Positions 9,931 through 19,901 of a stretch of DNA of 64,000 nt are shown here, one piece after another. The position numbers and the translations under genes were made by a program. The DNA is from Gibbula magus. Its lineage: Eukaryota; Mollusca; Gastropoda; Trochida; Trochidae. The notes below the pieces were generated by a model. That model was not told where the DNA came from, did not search any database, and saw only the letters and a program-made list of their open reading frames with translations. Positions within the stretch are counted from its first letter, which is position 1. Each line of letters opens with the position of its first letter. The stretch is taken from positions 38,406,023 to 38,470,022 of the forward strand of contig OW388296.1 of the NCBI GenBank assembly GCA_936450465.1, given 5' to 3'.

Positions 9931-10016
9931 TTTTTAAACATATTTAGTTCATTCATGAAATGAAATCTGGATTGGCAAACAAGCAAACACTTATGTGAAT
10001 GCCGCTCCCGTACATA
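9931..10016 (-). mobile_element. LINE 3' tail, inverted, GTTTAAA-tail family
   Basis: On the minus strand this reads gtacgggagcggcattcaca, then gtttgcttgtttgccaatcc, agatttcatttcatgaatg and a tttaaa tail. That is the same 3' end as the preceding plus-strand fragment, so two tails abut end to end. Confidence 0.6.
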
Positions 10017-10282
10017 TAAGCAGTTACATATAAGACGTGACGTGCACATGGACAAAATAAAAAACACATCAATAAATACATTTATTGTGGATTTGCGAAG
10101 AAAACGTTGAAGGCAAGTAATATTATAAGAACAAAAAAACCCAAACAAAACTAGGTGTTATGATGTCAGCAGAATAGATATCAGGATATTACAAAGATTT
10201 TGTTTTGTCTAGTTTTGAATAAGTATTTGTATCATATTTTCTACCTTGTTTTGTGTGTGACCAGTTTTATAATCTATGTACT

Positions 10283-10362
10283 GGAGCGCGTTCAAATAAG
10301 CCTTAAGGCTTGTTCGCCAATCCAGATTTCTTCTTCGGAAATAAAAATATGTTTAAACCATA
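10283..10362 (+). mobile_element. LINE 3' tail, GTTTAAA-tail family
   Basis: The segment reads ggagcgcgttcaaataagcc, gcttgttcgccaatccagat and ends ggaaataaaaatatgtttaa acc. It is the same untranslated 3' end as at 9857 and 62,180, and it joins tail to tail with the minus-strand fragment that follows. Confidence 0.6.
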
Positions 10363-10752
10363 TCAGGATATAGGTAACGCCAGCAAGGCACGGCACAAAC
10401 ATAAAAAAGAGAATCATTACTCATGTAAATTCCAAAAAATCTCTTTAATGATATTATGAAACTATGTACAGATTTTAACAGTTCTAAATTAACATGTTGT
10501 GATGAGCTAGAATTGCCATATATAACACTGAAGAGAATTAAACCCTTTGGAAAAGAAATGTGCATTTAACCTTATATCACTGAAGATGAGGAAAAAGTGA
10601 AGCGCATCTTCGTTGTCATTTTCGCAGTTACATGCAGAGTTGTTTGAAATAAATCTTGTGAATCTATCTCCATTTAAATCACTACACCCAAGCCGAAGAC
10701 GAGAATGAATTATCTGGCAGAATCTGGATCCATATGAGATATTGAAGTAGAT
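10363..10752 (-). pseudogene. LINE ORF2 C-terminal fragment, same family
   Basis: On the minus strand one frame reads IIHSRLRLGCSDLNGDRFTR, then FISNNSACNCENDNEDALHF and FLIFSDIRLNAHFF. This is the SRLRLG.S.LN...C.C....ED..HF pattern of CR1/Rex1-like ORF2 C-termini, before stops appear. The C.CG motif is altered and upstream domains are absent. The fragment faces the plus-strand tail at 10,283-10,362. Confidence 0.65.
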
Positions 10753-11675
10753 TTGTTTTGTGGCTTTTTGTTTTAGTTTATTGTTAAATTCTCCTAGTCT
10801 GCTATATGTTTAAACAAAAGTGATCATAAACAGATATGTTGAATAGAATGCAGAGAATATAATTTTATTTCTAACAATTATTTCACTTCTTAACTAGCTT
10901 TATTCAAATATCTCCCTAGATAAATATTTAAAACACTTACGAAGTTGGTCAAGGTTGAATATAAGCTTTCCTGAAGTCATTATAACAAGAACCTGATAAT
11001 GTGAAAAGTAATTCAATCACCGGTTTCAACTTTCAATTGCAAAGTTATGTGAGTTGACTCGAAAGTTTGCTAAATACTTTCTGTCTGAATAAGGAACTAA
11101 TTTACAATTATAATATTGCCATGTACAGTTGAATGTAGGGACACATGTTACAAGAAAAAAGTCACAAATTATATAATATATGAGTATATATTACGTTGGT
11201 GCAGAGTATGATATATTTTAGTTAGTTGTTTTTTTAATGTATTCTTTAATATTTGGTTCGTTTTAATCTTCTAATTATGTTCAGTTAGTAGAGTGAGTAC
11301 ACTAACTCTCAGTCTCCTTTCTATAAACACAAAAAGATTAACTTGGATTTTATGTCATGGTGACATCTCACCTAGTCACACATCTGTATGTTTTGACAGG
11401 GATTAAGAGGGGATTAGATGGTTACTTGACGGTGATTGTGGGGCTGTAACCTGTTCTAATTAGTGCCTCTGCTGACCAGCTCTCACTATCAAACGGAACT
11501 CAGTTCACTGTCATAATTAATTTCAAAACCAAAACATTACTGATATTTAATTAAAGAACTCATAATTTATAAAGAATTTTGTTCATAGTTAAAGTCTTTT
11601 TGACAATTTTAATCTCTGTGAAAAAAAATGGTCACTCTACAATAGCAAACGGACAATATACCCAAGGACATACTT
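10753..11675. other. Non-coding, no gene seen
   Basis: AT-rich sequence without recognisable coding or repeat structure. It ends at the target-site duplication of LINE-A. Confidence 0.35.
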
Positions 11676-11688
11676 ACCTCAGTCAATT
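11676..11688. repeat. Target-site duplication of LINE-A, left copy
   Basis: ACCTCAGTCAATT is repeated exactly at 19,889-19,901, immediately outside the 3' and 5' ends of the minus-strand LINE-A. A 13-base match at these two positions is unlikely by chance and fixes both ends of the element. Confidence 0.85.
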
Positions 11689-11809
11689 CAATTTCAATTT
11701 CTTTATTTCAGTCGCTATTTAGGCCAACGGCCTATAACAACATAGAATATATACAAAATAGATAAACATGATGCACATGCGTAAGAAGGATATATGAATA
11801 AGAAAACGT

Positions 11810-12705
11810 TCATGTAATCAATGATTTTCTAAATTCCATAGCATGATATATGTACATTGCAACGTTTCTAATACATTCATCGTTCTTATTCTCATCGTTC
11901 GTAATGTGTGTGAACGGCTTACAAAGAAGTAGAAAGTGATACGCATCTTCTATCTCTCCTGATTTACATAACTTACATAATCTATCCTTACGTTCTATCC
12001 CATTCATCCTACCAGTTTCTATTTCTAAAAGGAGTGTTCCACAACGGAAATTTGCCAAAGAAATTCTTAATTTACTTAATTGTAGGGAATTTATATAACT
12101 TTCAGTTTCGAATCTTAGTTTAAAAGTTTTATAATTTTGGAGTTTCGATATAGTATCTATTGAAGTATACCAATCCGATAGGAAAACATCTTTTATTCTT
12201 TGTTTGAATTCACTGATGAATAAGTTAATATTTTGTACCCCCTGATTTGCCCAGACAAAAATAAATCCATTCGGGCATAAAATGTTTCTAACTTTAGTTA
12301 CCCAGTTAACTTTACCATTTGTATCATAAAGTAGTGACATTTTGTAAGATTTTTTGACATATCTATGGTCAGGCATTCTGATTATCTTCAGCCAGTATTT
12401 GACAACTCTTACCGTAGTATTAATAAATCAAGGAAAGCGGCCACATTCACCAAGAACAGCATAGTTAGAATAGGTAATATTTTGCTATCAAAAATTTTGA
12501 AAAATATTTGGCTCTTTATGAAGCAATTCATATTCAATGTCTTGAGTATGCCATTCAAAGCTCTCTCACCTTCCATAGCTCTTCTGTTGATAGCATATTT
12601 CCATGATAACTGCGGGGTAAAATATATGCCTTAATATTTGTAAGTATTCACAAGTTTCAATTCTTCCCCGTCATACCTCCATTTCTCATTTGTAGCTAGC
12701 ATATA
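11810..12705 (-). pseudogene. LINE-A ORF2, C-terminal part
   Basis: From about 12,705 downward one frame reads MLATNEKWRYDGEELKLVNT and YKY, a stop, then GIYFTPQLSWKYAINRRAME. This is the thumb segment (the usual YKYLG motif with the leucine now a stop). After a loss near 12,440-12,376 the open stretch 12,376-11,810 (188 codons) carries RLCKLCKSGEIEDAYHFLLL C, the C..C....H....C motif that closes ORF2 in this group. The expected YG.E.W segment is missing at the internal junction. It joins the reverse transcriptase fragment across a deletion at about 12,705. Confidence 0.75.
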
Positions 12706-13784
12706 ATTTACCTCTTTTCTTAGTTATTTGTTTCTCTATCAATGCATTTAAAATGAATACATTATCGATCGTGGAATATTCTTGTCTAAAACCAGCTTGC
12801 GATTCGGAAATCTTATCAAATATGTATGTCCACAACCTCAGTCTGTTACATATGATTGACGTAAATATTTTACTGAATATGCTAAGAAGTGATATCCCTC
12901 TATAATTATATGGATCGTTTGCTGGTCCACTTTTATGTAACGGGATAATTATAGCTTTTGACCATTCATCTGGTATACAACCAGAGTTAAAGATTTTATT
13001 AAATAACTTATGAAGAGTTGGAATTAAAACACCAGCCCCATGTATGAACAATTCTGCAATTAATTTATCAAGACCCGCTGACTTATTTCTTTTCAAACCG
13101 TCAATAGCGATTTTAATTTCTATCTCTGTTATGTCATTGTTTAAAATCATATCCGATATTTCATCAACCTCGTTATCATAAGTAACATCAAATGTCTCAA
13201 AAGTATCTTCGTTTCCTTCGTTGAATAAGTTACAAAAGTGGTATTTCCATGTATCGATTGTTATGTTATTCTTATGAGTTGTATTTTTGCGAGAGTTCAA
13301 TATGCGATTTACCGATTTCCAAAAGAGATTAGGCTCATTAAGATGTTTCATTACACTATCCATAGATTCTTCATCATACTCAGTTTGTTTTTGTTGACAA
13401 ATATATATAAATTCCTGTTTACTGTCTTGATACACATTTAAATCATTGTTGTCCGGCGTTATCCTAAACTTTCTAAGATTAGCATACTTTAGCCTCTTCG
13501 AATTTTGACAAACCCTATCAAACCAAACCGGTTGTTTTACTTCTCTATTCTGAACTCGTCTTTTCAGTATCTGCACAGAATTTAGGATTAAATCGTTTAG
13601 TGTGCTTACAGCATGGTTGGTATTATCCCCACTTATATCTTCTAAAATACTTCGTTCATACATGTTAACATTATCGCTAAGTGATTTATAAAAAAACATC
13701 CATTGCCGATACACACCATATATATCTAAACAACTCCGGGGTTTCACAGGGGCTATGTACATCAGTGACATCAACATTTGGTTC
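12706..13784 (-). pseudogene. LINE-A ORF2, reverse transcriptase N-terminal half
   Basis: An open minus-strand stretch contains the linker after the endonuclease and reverse transcriptase blocks: LKRNKSAGLDKLIAELF, YRGISLLSIFSKIFTSII, and SQAGFRQEYSTIDNVFILN. It then jumps directly to the thumb at about 12,705. The FIDF.KAFD (motif A), GVRQGC and FADD (catalytic) blocks that should follow are absent, a loss of roughly 400 or more bases. The protein could not polymerise. Its upstream continuation (endonuclease) lies beyond the TIR transposon at 17,590. Confidence 0.8.
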
Positions 13785-13787
13785 TAA
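13785..13787. repeat. TAA target-site duplication (left)
   Basis: TAA here and at 17,587-17,589 flank the TIR element exactly. Removing the element and one TAA restores the LINE-A reading frame, which confirms the ends. Confidence 0.8.
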
Positions 13788-14101
13788 TGCTACGGTCACA
13801 CTTACACGATGTCATAGACGTGCTTTTTACGAGATGCGGATTATCGTAGTAAAAGGTGTTTTACACTGTTTACAAGAACAAGATACGATGTACCGCGAGT
13901 GTATCACTAACACATTACGTTCACATCAAGTGAGACCTACGTTATTACTCAGATTTGCGTGCGTGTTTGTCAAGAAAGGGGCGTGTTCACAACGCGTGAT
14001 GTAAGAGCTGCTACGTGCTTAAAACGTTGATATTACGATCTACCCGTGTTTTATACGACATACATGGTATATCTCCTTATCAATTTTGGTTTCACACACG
14101 T

Positions 14102-14204
14102 TACACTACTGTGCAGAATTAAGTACACCGGTTTCGCGAAATGTGCGCGAGATGTTCTCGAAATGTGCGCGAACACGGTGTACTTAACTATGCACAGTAG
14201 TGTA
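14102..14204. repeat. Foldback (inverted-repeat) element, ~103 bp
   Basis: The arms 14,102-14,130 (TACACTACTGTGCAGAATTA...) and 14,176-14,204 are reverse complements with two or three mismatches. The centre contains two copies of tcgaaatgtgcgcga. It looks like a small MITE within the larger TIR element. Confidence 0.75.
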
Positions 14205-15027
14205 CTTCTCTTGGCTACATGATACAATACCAGTACAGGTCCATCATGGATGTCGACGTTTCATCTCTAGTTAAGCTAGTAATAGTTCGCCACCAAGCAT
14301 TTCCGAAGGAAGCAAAAGCAAAAACGACTAAGAAAAGCAATTATGAAACTTCTATGCGGACCAACGCTAAATTTAAATTTCTTTCTATTCATAACAGTTT
14401 GTTGACATGTCAGTAAGATTGATACGTTGTAAGCTTGTCCCTCAGGTAATACGGTCTAATGTACGCATTTCCATTGCAGTGTATGCCCTCGTCTTCGGCT
14501 CGGGCTATAAAGCTGCAATGATGATAACACCACAGGGGCTTGTATTGCTGAAAACAAACAGTTCCTAGGTTCAATACTACGATGCGATATACCTATACTT
14601 ACAAATAAAGAAAGGGATGCAACGCCAATTTTACCCCCTGTCCAATCAAGTCCAAATTTCAAAATGTTAACACACTCAGTTGTACACCTAAAACACATTG
14701 TAGAATTAAAGCACAGTGATTACTCGTTCGATTAAAACAAACCTCAACGTAATCGGTCCATTATTGTTATGACACTTCAAACACGATTTTTTGGTCGTCA
14801 AACTCGAATGGGCCAAAATGGTGTCTTAGCAATAAATCGACAAAAATCGAGGGAAAAGTCGATATTTCATTCCTAGCAAAAGCAATCAATCTCGAAAAGA
14901 GTTTTCTACTATCACTTTACATCTCTGATACATTTGTCATACTTGAATAGTTCGGGTATCTTACCGTAACAACTTTATTGCAACTTTATAGTAAATACAG
15001 GCAAATGTAGGTCATTGCCTCCAAGGT

Positions 15028-15130
15028 TCCGGATCAGTTCGTTCCAAAACCGGTTCCACTCAAAACGGGGAGAACCGACCCATACAAACCGAACCTGGGA
15101 CGAACCGGTTTCGGTACGAACTGATCCGGA
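15028..15130. repeat. Foldback (inverted-repeat) element, ~103 bp
   Basis: TCCGGATCAGTTCGTTCC at the left matches the reverse complement of the right end (...GTACGAACTGATCCGGA). The arms are about 30 bp and GC-rich compared with the surroundings. It has the same size class as the element at 14,102 but a different sequence. Confidence 0.75.
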
Positions 15131-15142
15131 TCCTCCTCCAAG

Positions 15143-15840
15143 ATGGCGCAGGTCGCTCGAAAAAAAATTAACCAAAGATTTTCGGAAACGATCGAACTCC
15201 AACTTGGTGTCAGACAGGGATGTATTCTTAGCCCATTTCTTTTTTCATTCATCATAAATGAACTTGCTACCGACATGGAAAATAAATGCTCAAACGGCAT
15301 CCAACTCCATCCAGAAATTGTCCAAATATTCCTTCTCTTATTTGCAGACGACGTTATTTTATTTTCAAGCCCCATACGTGGCCTCCAAAATCAATTAAAT
15401 GAACTTGAACATTACTGTGAACATGTAAATTAACATTTAACAGGGAGATAAAAAAAATCGTAGTCTTTGAATAAGTGGGTAAAATCTCTAAAATAGAAAA
15501 ATGGACATTTAAAGACATACGCCTAGACTGTGTTAGCTGTTATAAATAAGAATTTGGGATTGTTGTTCACCAATGGGCTTTCCTGGACCATGCAAGTTAA
15601 ATGTTTTGCGCTTCAGGCGCATAATTCACTAATCCGTATACTGAAAACAATCAATACACTATATGAATTATAAGATCTTCTTCAAAATATTTGATGCAAA
15701 AATAAATTCAATTTTGACTTATGGAGCAGAAATTAGGGGATTAACTGATTTTCACCAAATAGAAAGAATACACTGGTGTTTACTTCGTCTCTTCTCATGT
15801 GATTCAACTGAGCTTTTAGTTCTGCTTTTCAGATAACATA
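15143..15840 (+). pseudogene. LINE-B: reverse transcriptase fragment inside the TIR element
   Basis: Plus strand: QLGVRQGCILSPFLFSFIIN, then LLLFADDVILFSSPIRGLQN. This gives the GVRQGC and FADD catalytic blocks of a LINE reverse transcriptase in one 96-codon frame. After frameshifts follow KIFDAKINSILTYGAEIRGL and TDFHQIERIHWCLLRLF, the thumb and connection segment. It is cut at about 15,840 by a minus-strand LINE fragment and seems to resume near 16,560. It contains the same parts that LINE-A has lost, but it is a separate, opposite-strand insertion. Confidence 0.75.
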
Positions 15841-15849
15841 TTCTCATAT

Positions 15850-16500
15850 ATGCACTCATTTGTCTCAATCATCAATCCACGGGTTAATACTATTTAACAT
15901 TATTTACAAAGTGGTAAATGTAGATTTCGTGATTTTAATAACAACCAATACATTGCTATCAGGCCTTGATCTCTTGTGGATTGTATGGCAGTATTAAATT
16001 TCCTATTCTTATGAAATTCTATTCCTAGGTAAGTTTAACTATCGGATTTTTTTTGAATAACGTCACCAACAAAATATTGTCGAAAATTCACCCTTGCAGT
16101 TCCGGATCACAACTATTTTAGTCTTTTCAATATTCTCTTTCAACCTCCACATTGCACAATATTTTCTAAATACATTTATGCTGTAACTCATCCGGCGTAC
16201 TCCTTAACAACAATTAAAACAAGCAGAATCATTTCCCCTAATGAAACACAAGACTTAATATCATGTTACATATTACAAATAACTTTTAAGATCTTCCCTG
16301 AAATCACATCATTGATAAGTTTTTGCCAAAGTCCCATCCGCCATATATTATCAAAGGTTTTTTTGCAAATCTTTAAAGGCACTATATAATTTTTTCAACA
16401 AGAGATGTTATTGAAGAAACTGTGTTCTTAATAAAACACATGCTTATTCTGTTAACTTCTCAATTAAACAAGTTTGTTTTGATAAGCACCCCCCTTCGCG
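15850..16500 (-). pseudogene. LINE-C: reverse transcriptase fragment, opposite strand
   Basis: Minus-strand frames give FDNIWRMGLWQKLINDVISG and KILKVICNMYHDIKSCV (motif A region and following helix), then SINVFRKYCAMWRLKENIEK TKIVV and YLGIEFHKNRKFNTA, as in LINE-E (W.L..NI.KTKI, YLG...H..G.F). The GVRQG and FADD blocks between them are missing. It lies within LINE-B sequence and so is probably the younger of the two. Confidence 0.65.
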
Positions 16501-16559
16501 GGTTGTCTTTTGACAAGTAAATACCCTTTTTCAAGCTATTATTATACTAAACGGCACTT

Positions 16560-17125
16560 TGCCCCAAACTGAAATTATATTTGGCGGGACTTCTGAAATT
16601 GATATGTTATTCTTCCCAGGTCGACACCGAATGCACAATATGAAGAATTTCACACACCGTTCATTCAGTCATTAACTACAAGACTTAAAGATATCTATCT
16701 TCAAACATAGAGTGAAAACATTTCGTTATCAAGGAATTGTTTGTATTATTCAAATATGATCTAATCGATGAATTATATTTATCATGTGTTAACATAAAGA
16801 AATTAAGACGTTCATTAGCACGATTTAGATGTTCGTCTCACGACCTATCATTTCCTTCTCATTTGCCCGTCGTATTATACCTTACGTTGTAAATATATTT
16901 TAAAATATTACTATGTCCATCCAAATACAGTTAAATAATCAACTCTTGTCAGCATTAGAAGTCAAACTATATTACAAAATCTTGCCATGTTCATTCATTA
17001 TGCAATGCTGTATAGAAACAACGTATTATCGATGTAACCCGTATTTATGTGTGCATTTATCCATCAAGTATGTGCTATAGACCTGTGGCCTTTTCAGTAT
17101 GAAATAAAGATTGATTACATTACCA
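16560..17125 (+). pseudogene. LINE-B 3' part and tail
   Basis: Scattered plus-strand frames read LFKYDLIDELYLSCVNIKKL, RRSLARFRCSSHDL and later YYVHPNTVK and LAMFIHYAMLYRN. They match in order the C-terminal segment of LINE-D (LARFRCLTHNL, then the hydrophobic tail). It ends with a gacctgtggccttttcagta / tgaaataaagattgattac tail near 17,125. Many stops make it an old, 5'-truncated copy. Confidence 0.55.
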
Positions 17126-17586
17126 AACATGCAAAAAAGTAATTGTTTGTAGAGAGCACTTGAATATCGTGGTAAACACTTAATGGTGTCTTGTTAAATA
17201 CGCCTTATGGTCGGAATCAACTCTTCTAGTGAACGTAACACATTCGCAATTTGCACTTCCTATTCGTACAGTTGACGGGAGCATCGTAATACCAATTTAC
17301 TCACGATAATGCTACGATAAACAAGAGTAAAGTACGATGTAACACTTATGCACCACGTGTATAGTGCGTGTATTTCACGATGTTTCCCGATGATCGCGAA
17401 AGTTTTGAGCATGTTCAAAACATTTTACCCAATCGTAGCTCAATACGACCTTCGCCGAAAAGCCACGTGCACATCAAGTTCGTTGTAAGTGTGAATGGCG
17501 TGTGTATCCAGAACATATAGGTGCATATCAAGATGAAGTTGCACGTGATACATCGTGGATGACATCGTGTAAGTGTGACCGTAGCA

Positions 17587-17589
17587 TAA
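17587..17589. repeat. TAA target-site duplication (right)
   Basis: Partner of the TAA at 13,785-13,787, directly outside the right terminal inverted repeat. Confidence 0.8.
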
Positions 17590-18417
17590 TAATAAGGACA
17601 AGGGTAGATGATCAGACTCTGTTCGTTCATCAATAGTAAAATCTGCGATGCTTTTAAATACATCTGGGGATACAATGAAATAATCAATAACACTTTTTCC
17701 AGTATGCGATATAAAAGTATACCCTCCAGAAGCCTTATCATCGCCTGCTCTTCCGTTTCCAACATATATATTATTACTGATACACAACTTTGCAAGGTCA
17801 CGCCCATAATTATTCAGTGTCTCATCAACGGTTACCCTTGGAATATCAAATAGATCTTCATGATAGCTAGGTACATGCCTGGCATCGCCTGATTCATCAA
17901 AAACAATATAATCCTTTTCCTTTCCCAAACGTGCATTAAAGTCCCCACATAGAATCATTTCGCAACTCTGATAACTATTTCTGAGGTCAAATACATCTTG
18001 GTCTAATTCATCATAACCACCATCACGACTTTTTTGCATGTCAAATACAGGTAATGATCGGGGCCATATGTAAATACCACCTAAGATAACATCACAATCC
18101 ATAAAAACGATTTCCTTTGAGATTTTAAGGAACATAAAGTTGTTATATTTACACGTCAGCTGCTTCACATGCTTCATGATGGTGTTTTTGATTATCATAC
18201 AGATACCACCCATGTACCTACCAAAAGTTCTGAAACCAACATTAGTAAATTGTGTATAATCACCGAGATCAATATAAAAATCGTCATTGCCAATCCATGT
18301 CTCTGACAAAAATAAAACATCGAATGAACATAGATATGATTTGAAGTCATCAAAGTTCAATTTAGACAAAAGTCCAGAAACGTTCCAAGTTCCTATTTTT
18401 ATGTTGGAGGTACACAC
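17590..18417 (-). pseudogene. LINE-A ORF2, endonuclease domain
   Basis: The minus-strand ORF begins with ATG at 18,417, about 30 bases after the ORF1 stop, and stays open to the TIR insertion. Apurinic/apyrimidinic-type endonuclease motifs appear in order: GTWNVSGL near residue 9, LSETW near 36, GDFNARLG, GYTFISHTGKSVIDYFIVSP, and SDHLPLSL at the end. The catalytic-type residues N, E, D, N and the SDH box are all present. The domain is about 275 residues, a normal size. It nicks target DNA to prime reverse transcription. The remainder of ORF2 continues at 13,784. Confidence 0.85.
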
Positions 18418-18447
18418 ATGTATATTAACTTGGCCGTGGCCTCCCCG

Positions 18448-19704
18448 TTATTTCCCAGTCAGTGAAGTTTGTCTGAACGCTTTCCGCCTACCACGTGTCG
18501 AGTCAGACTTAGTAACACTGACAGTGCCCTGTCCCGTAACTAGGTTAGAGCTGGAGTTACCTGCTCCTTGCGAAGCGTCCCTAGCAACCTCACCGACTAG
18601 AGATCCCAGACTCACAGCTGAGGCGTAGTCCTTGGGTCTCGTGTCCTGCGCCGGCCCCCCTTGTCCAAAATGAAAAAGCACACCTTGGTTATGTGAAGAT
18701 AAATCAACATTGTTTGGGGCAGTTCTGTCTGATCTATTAAACCCGGGCGGTACAAAGGGAACGCGATGCTCATTCGTCTGCTGTACATGCCTGTGTGTGT
18801 TTTGGGGCCCGTTGGACTCTCTGACAATCAGTCTCCCCCACCTGAAAAAAAGCCACCTTACCCTGGTGACGAGCATCACTGACGGCATCACGTTGTCTAG
18901 CAGCAAGATCTGCAGCAATGCGGATATCTCGACGAGTTAAACACTCTCGCCTTTTAAACACGAGATCTCTGTCATCAGGGTGGAGGAATTTAACAATAAT
19001 AGCTCGATTATTGTTTCTGTCTGGATGACGCCCTACACGATGCGCCCTTAGTATATCCCTTTCATCCCATGTCTTGGAGGGTTTGGCTTTATTTAAGATA
19101 TTGAGGATATTTTCCTTACTTACATGGGAGTCCTCATCCTCGTCTTCTGAGATGCCAAAGAACCTGATGTTCTCCCGTCTGCTATAGGCCTCCATCCGGT
19201 CTGAATCCACCTGCTTTTAGTTCTAGTATTTATGTTTTTTTTCTTCAATGTATTTACTGAACTCGAAAGTTCTTTAATGTCAGAACTTACTTTTTCCCAA
19301 TTACTGTTCATTTTTTTCAAGTCTCGATCAATTAAGTCAAATTTATCACCAACATAGGATTTGATTTGTTCAGATTCCTTTTGCATATGTTCTCGCATTT
19401 TATCAAACATGTTTTCCAAAACTATTTGATCGACTGGGCCTGGGTTACTCTCCACATCACCAGCTCTGAGCAGCATTGTGTTACAGCATGTAAACAAACA
19501 TGGGGTCAAGGCCGCTCGACATACATCAGTCGTGCATACATTGGACATAGTTATCGATGTAGATATTTCCATGTTCATTTCGATATCGGGACAAATAAAC
19601 TGCCATCCTACCTCTACTATGCCGTTGTAGTTGTTTGCTAGTCCGTGTCCAGCGATGAGCACAGTCTCCCACACTACAAAGCACAGTAGGAGTCGGTAGC
19701 TCAT
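18448..19704 (-). pseudogene. LINE-A ORF1 (RNA-binding protein with 2A leader), frameshifted
   Basis: The start at 19,704 opens a frame whose first residues are hydrophobic (YRLLLCFVVWETVLIAG). The 2A motif LLRAGDVESNPGP ends at residue 90. A coiled-coil-like stretch follows (about 95-155), then a frameshift near 19,215 into the frame carrying EAYSRRENIRFFGISE and DILRAHRVGR, an L1-ORF1-like RNA-binding domain. A second shift in an A7 run near 18,845 leads into a polar, Gly/Ser-rich tail ending at 18,448. ORF1 proteins coat the element RNA. The two shifts make this copy broken; the shift in a homopolymer could also be an assembly error. Confidence 0.8.
19435..19476 (-). other. 2A-like ribosome-skipping motif
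   Basis: The minus strand encodes MLLRAGDVESNPGP, which fits the D(V/I)ExNPGP consensus exactly. In known 2A peptides the ribosome fails to join the last G and P and continues, giving two proteins from one frame. Here the break would fall between residues 89 and 90 of ORF1, separating a hydrophobic leader from the coiled-coil/RNA-binding part. 2A-like motifs are known near the ORF1 N-terminus of some animal APE-type LINEs. Confidence 0.9.
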
Positions 19705-19888
19705 CTCCGTGCCCGTCGTCCACTGTGTGTCGGGTCTGTAGGGTAGGATCGTCTCGATCTGTCGGTGGGATAAATTGGCCGATTCGTGACCTCCAAAGCT
19801 CCAAAGAGATCCCCATGATCACTTCATTGACAATTTTATTCTTACAAAACCAACAATATAGGAATAAGGACGCTATTTCTTTTTTTTC

Positions 19889-19901
19889 ACCTCAGTCAAT
19901 T
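19889..19901. repeat. Target-site duplication of LINE-A, right copy
   Basis: ACCTCAGTCAATT, identical to 11,676-11,688. It marks the 5' end of LINE-A at 19,888. Confidence 0.85.

Larger units (their letters stand above)
13788..17586. mobile_element. TIR DNA transposon, PIF/Harbinger-like by target site, non-autonomous or gutted
   Basis: The ends are 28-bp perfect terminal inverted repeats (13,788-13,815 and 17,559-17,586, beginning TGCTACGGTCACACTTACAC) with a TAA duplication. A TWA duplication is the habit of PIF/Harbinger elements, so the superfamily call is an inference. I see no transposase. A 65-codon frame at 14,219-14,416 (SSLVKLVIVRH.AF) is very weakly like a MADF domain. The interior is filled by two foldback elements (14,102-14,204; 15,028-15,130) and LINE fragments on both strands (15,143-17,125). 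It inserted into LINE-A ORF2 after LINE-A had landed. Confidence 0.8.
11689..19888 (-). mobile_element. LINE-A: full-length non-LTR retrotransposon, split by a DNA transposon
   Basis: Read on the minus strand it has a short 5' leader (19,888-19,705), ORF1 with a 2A motif, an apurinic-type endonuclease, a reverse transcriptase remnant, a C-terminal Cys/His domain, then an AATAAA-bearing 3' end with AATTGAAATTGAATTG at the terminus. A 13-bp duplication flanks it. The 3799-bp TIR element at 13,788-17,586 plus its 3-bp duplication interrupts ORF2; without it the LINE is about 4.4 kb. Frameshifts in ORF1, a stop in the C-terminal part and a deletion of the reverse transcriptase core make this copy dead. 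It belongs with the APE-type CR1/I/Jockey-like elements; I cannot assign a clade more exactly. Confidence 0.85.

Noticed and set aside
14219..14416. Possible MADF domain of a Harbinger accessory protein
   Set aside because: Only SSLVKLVIVRH loosely fits; the rest does not, so no transposase gene is claimed.
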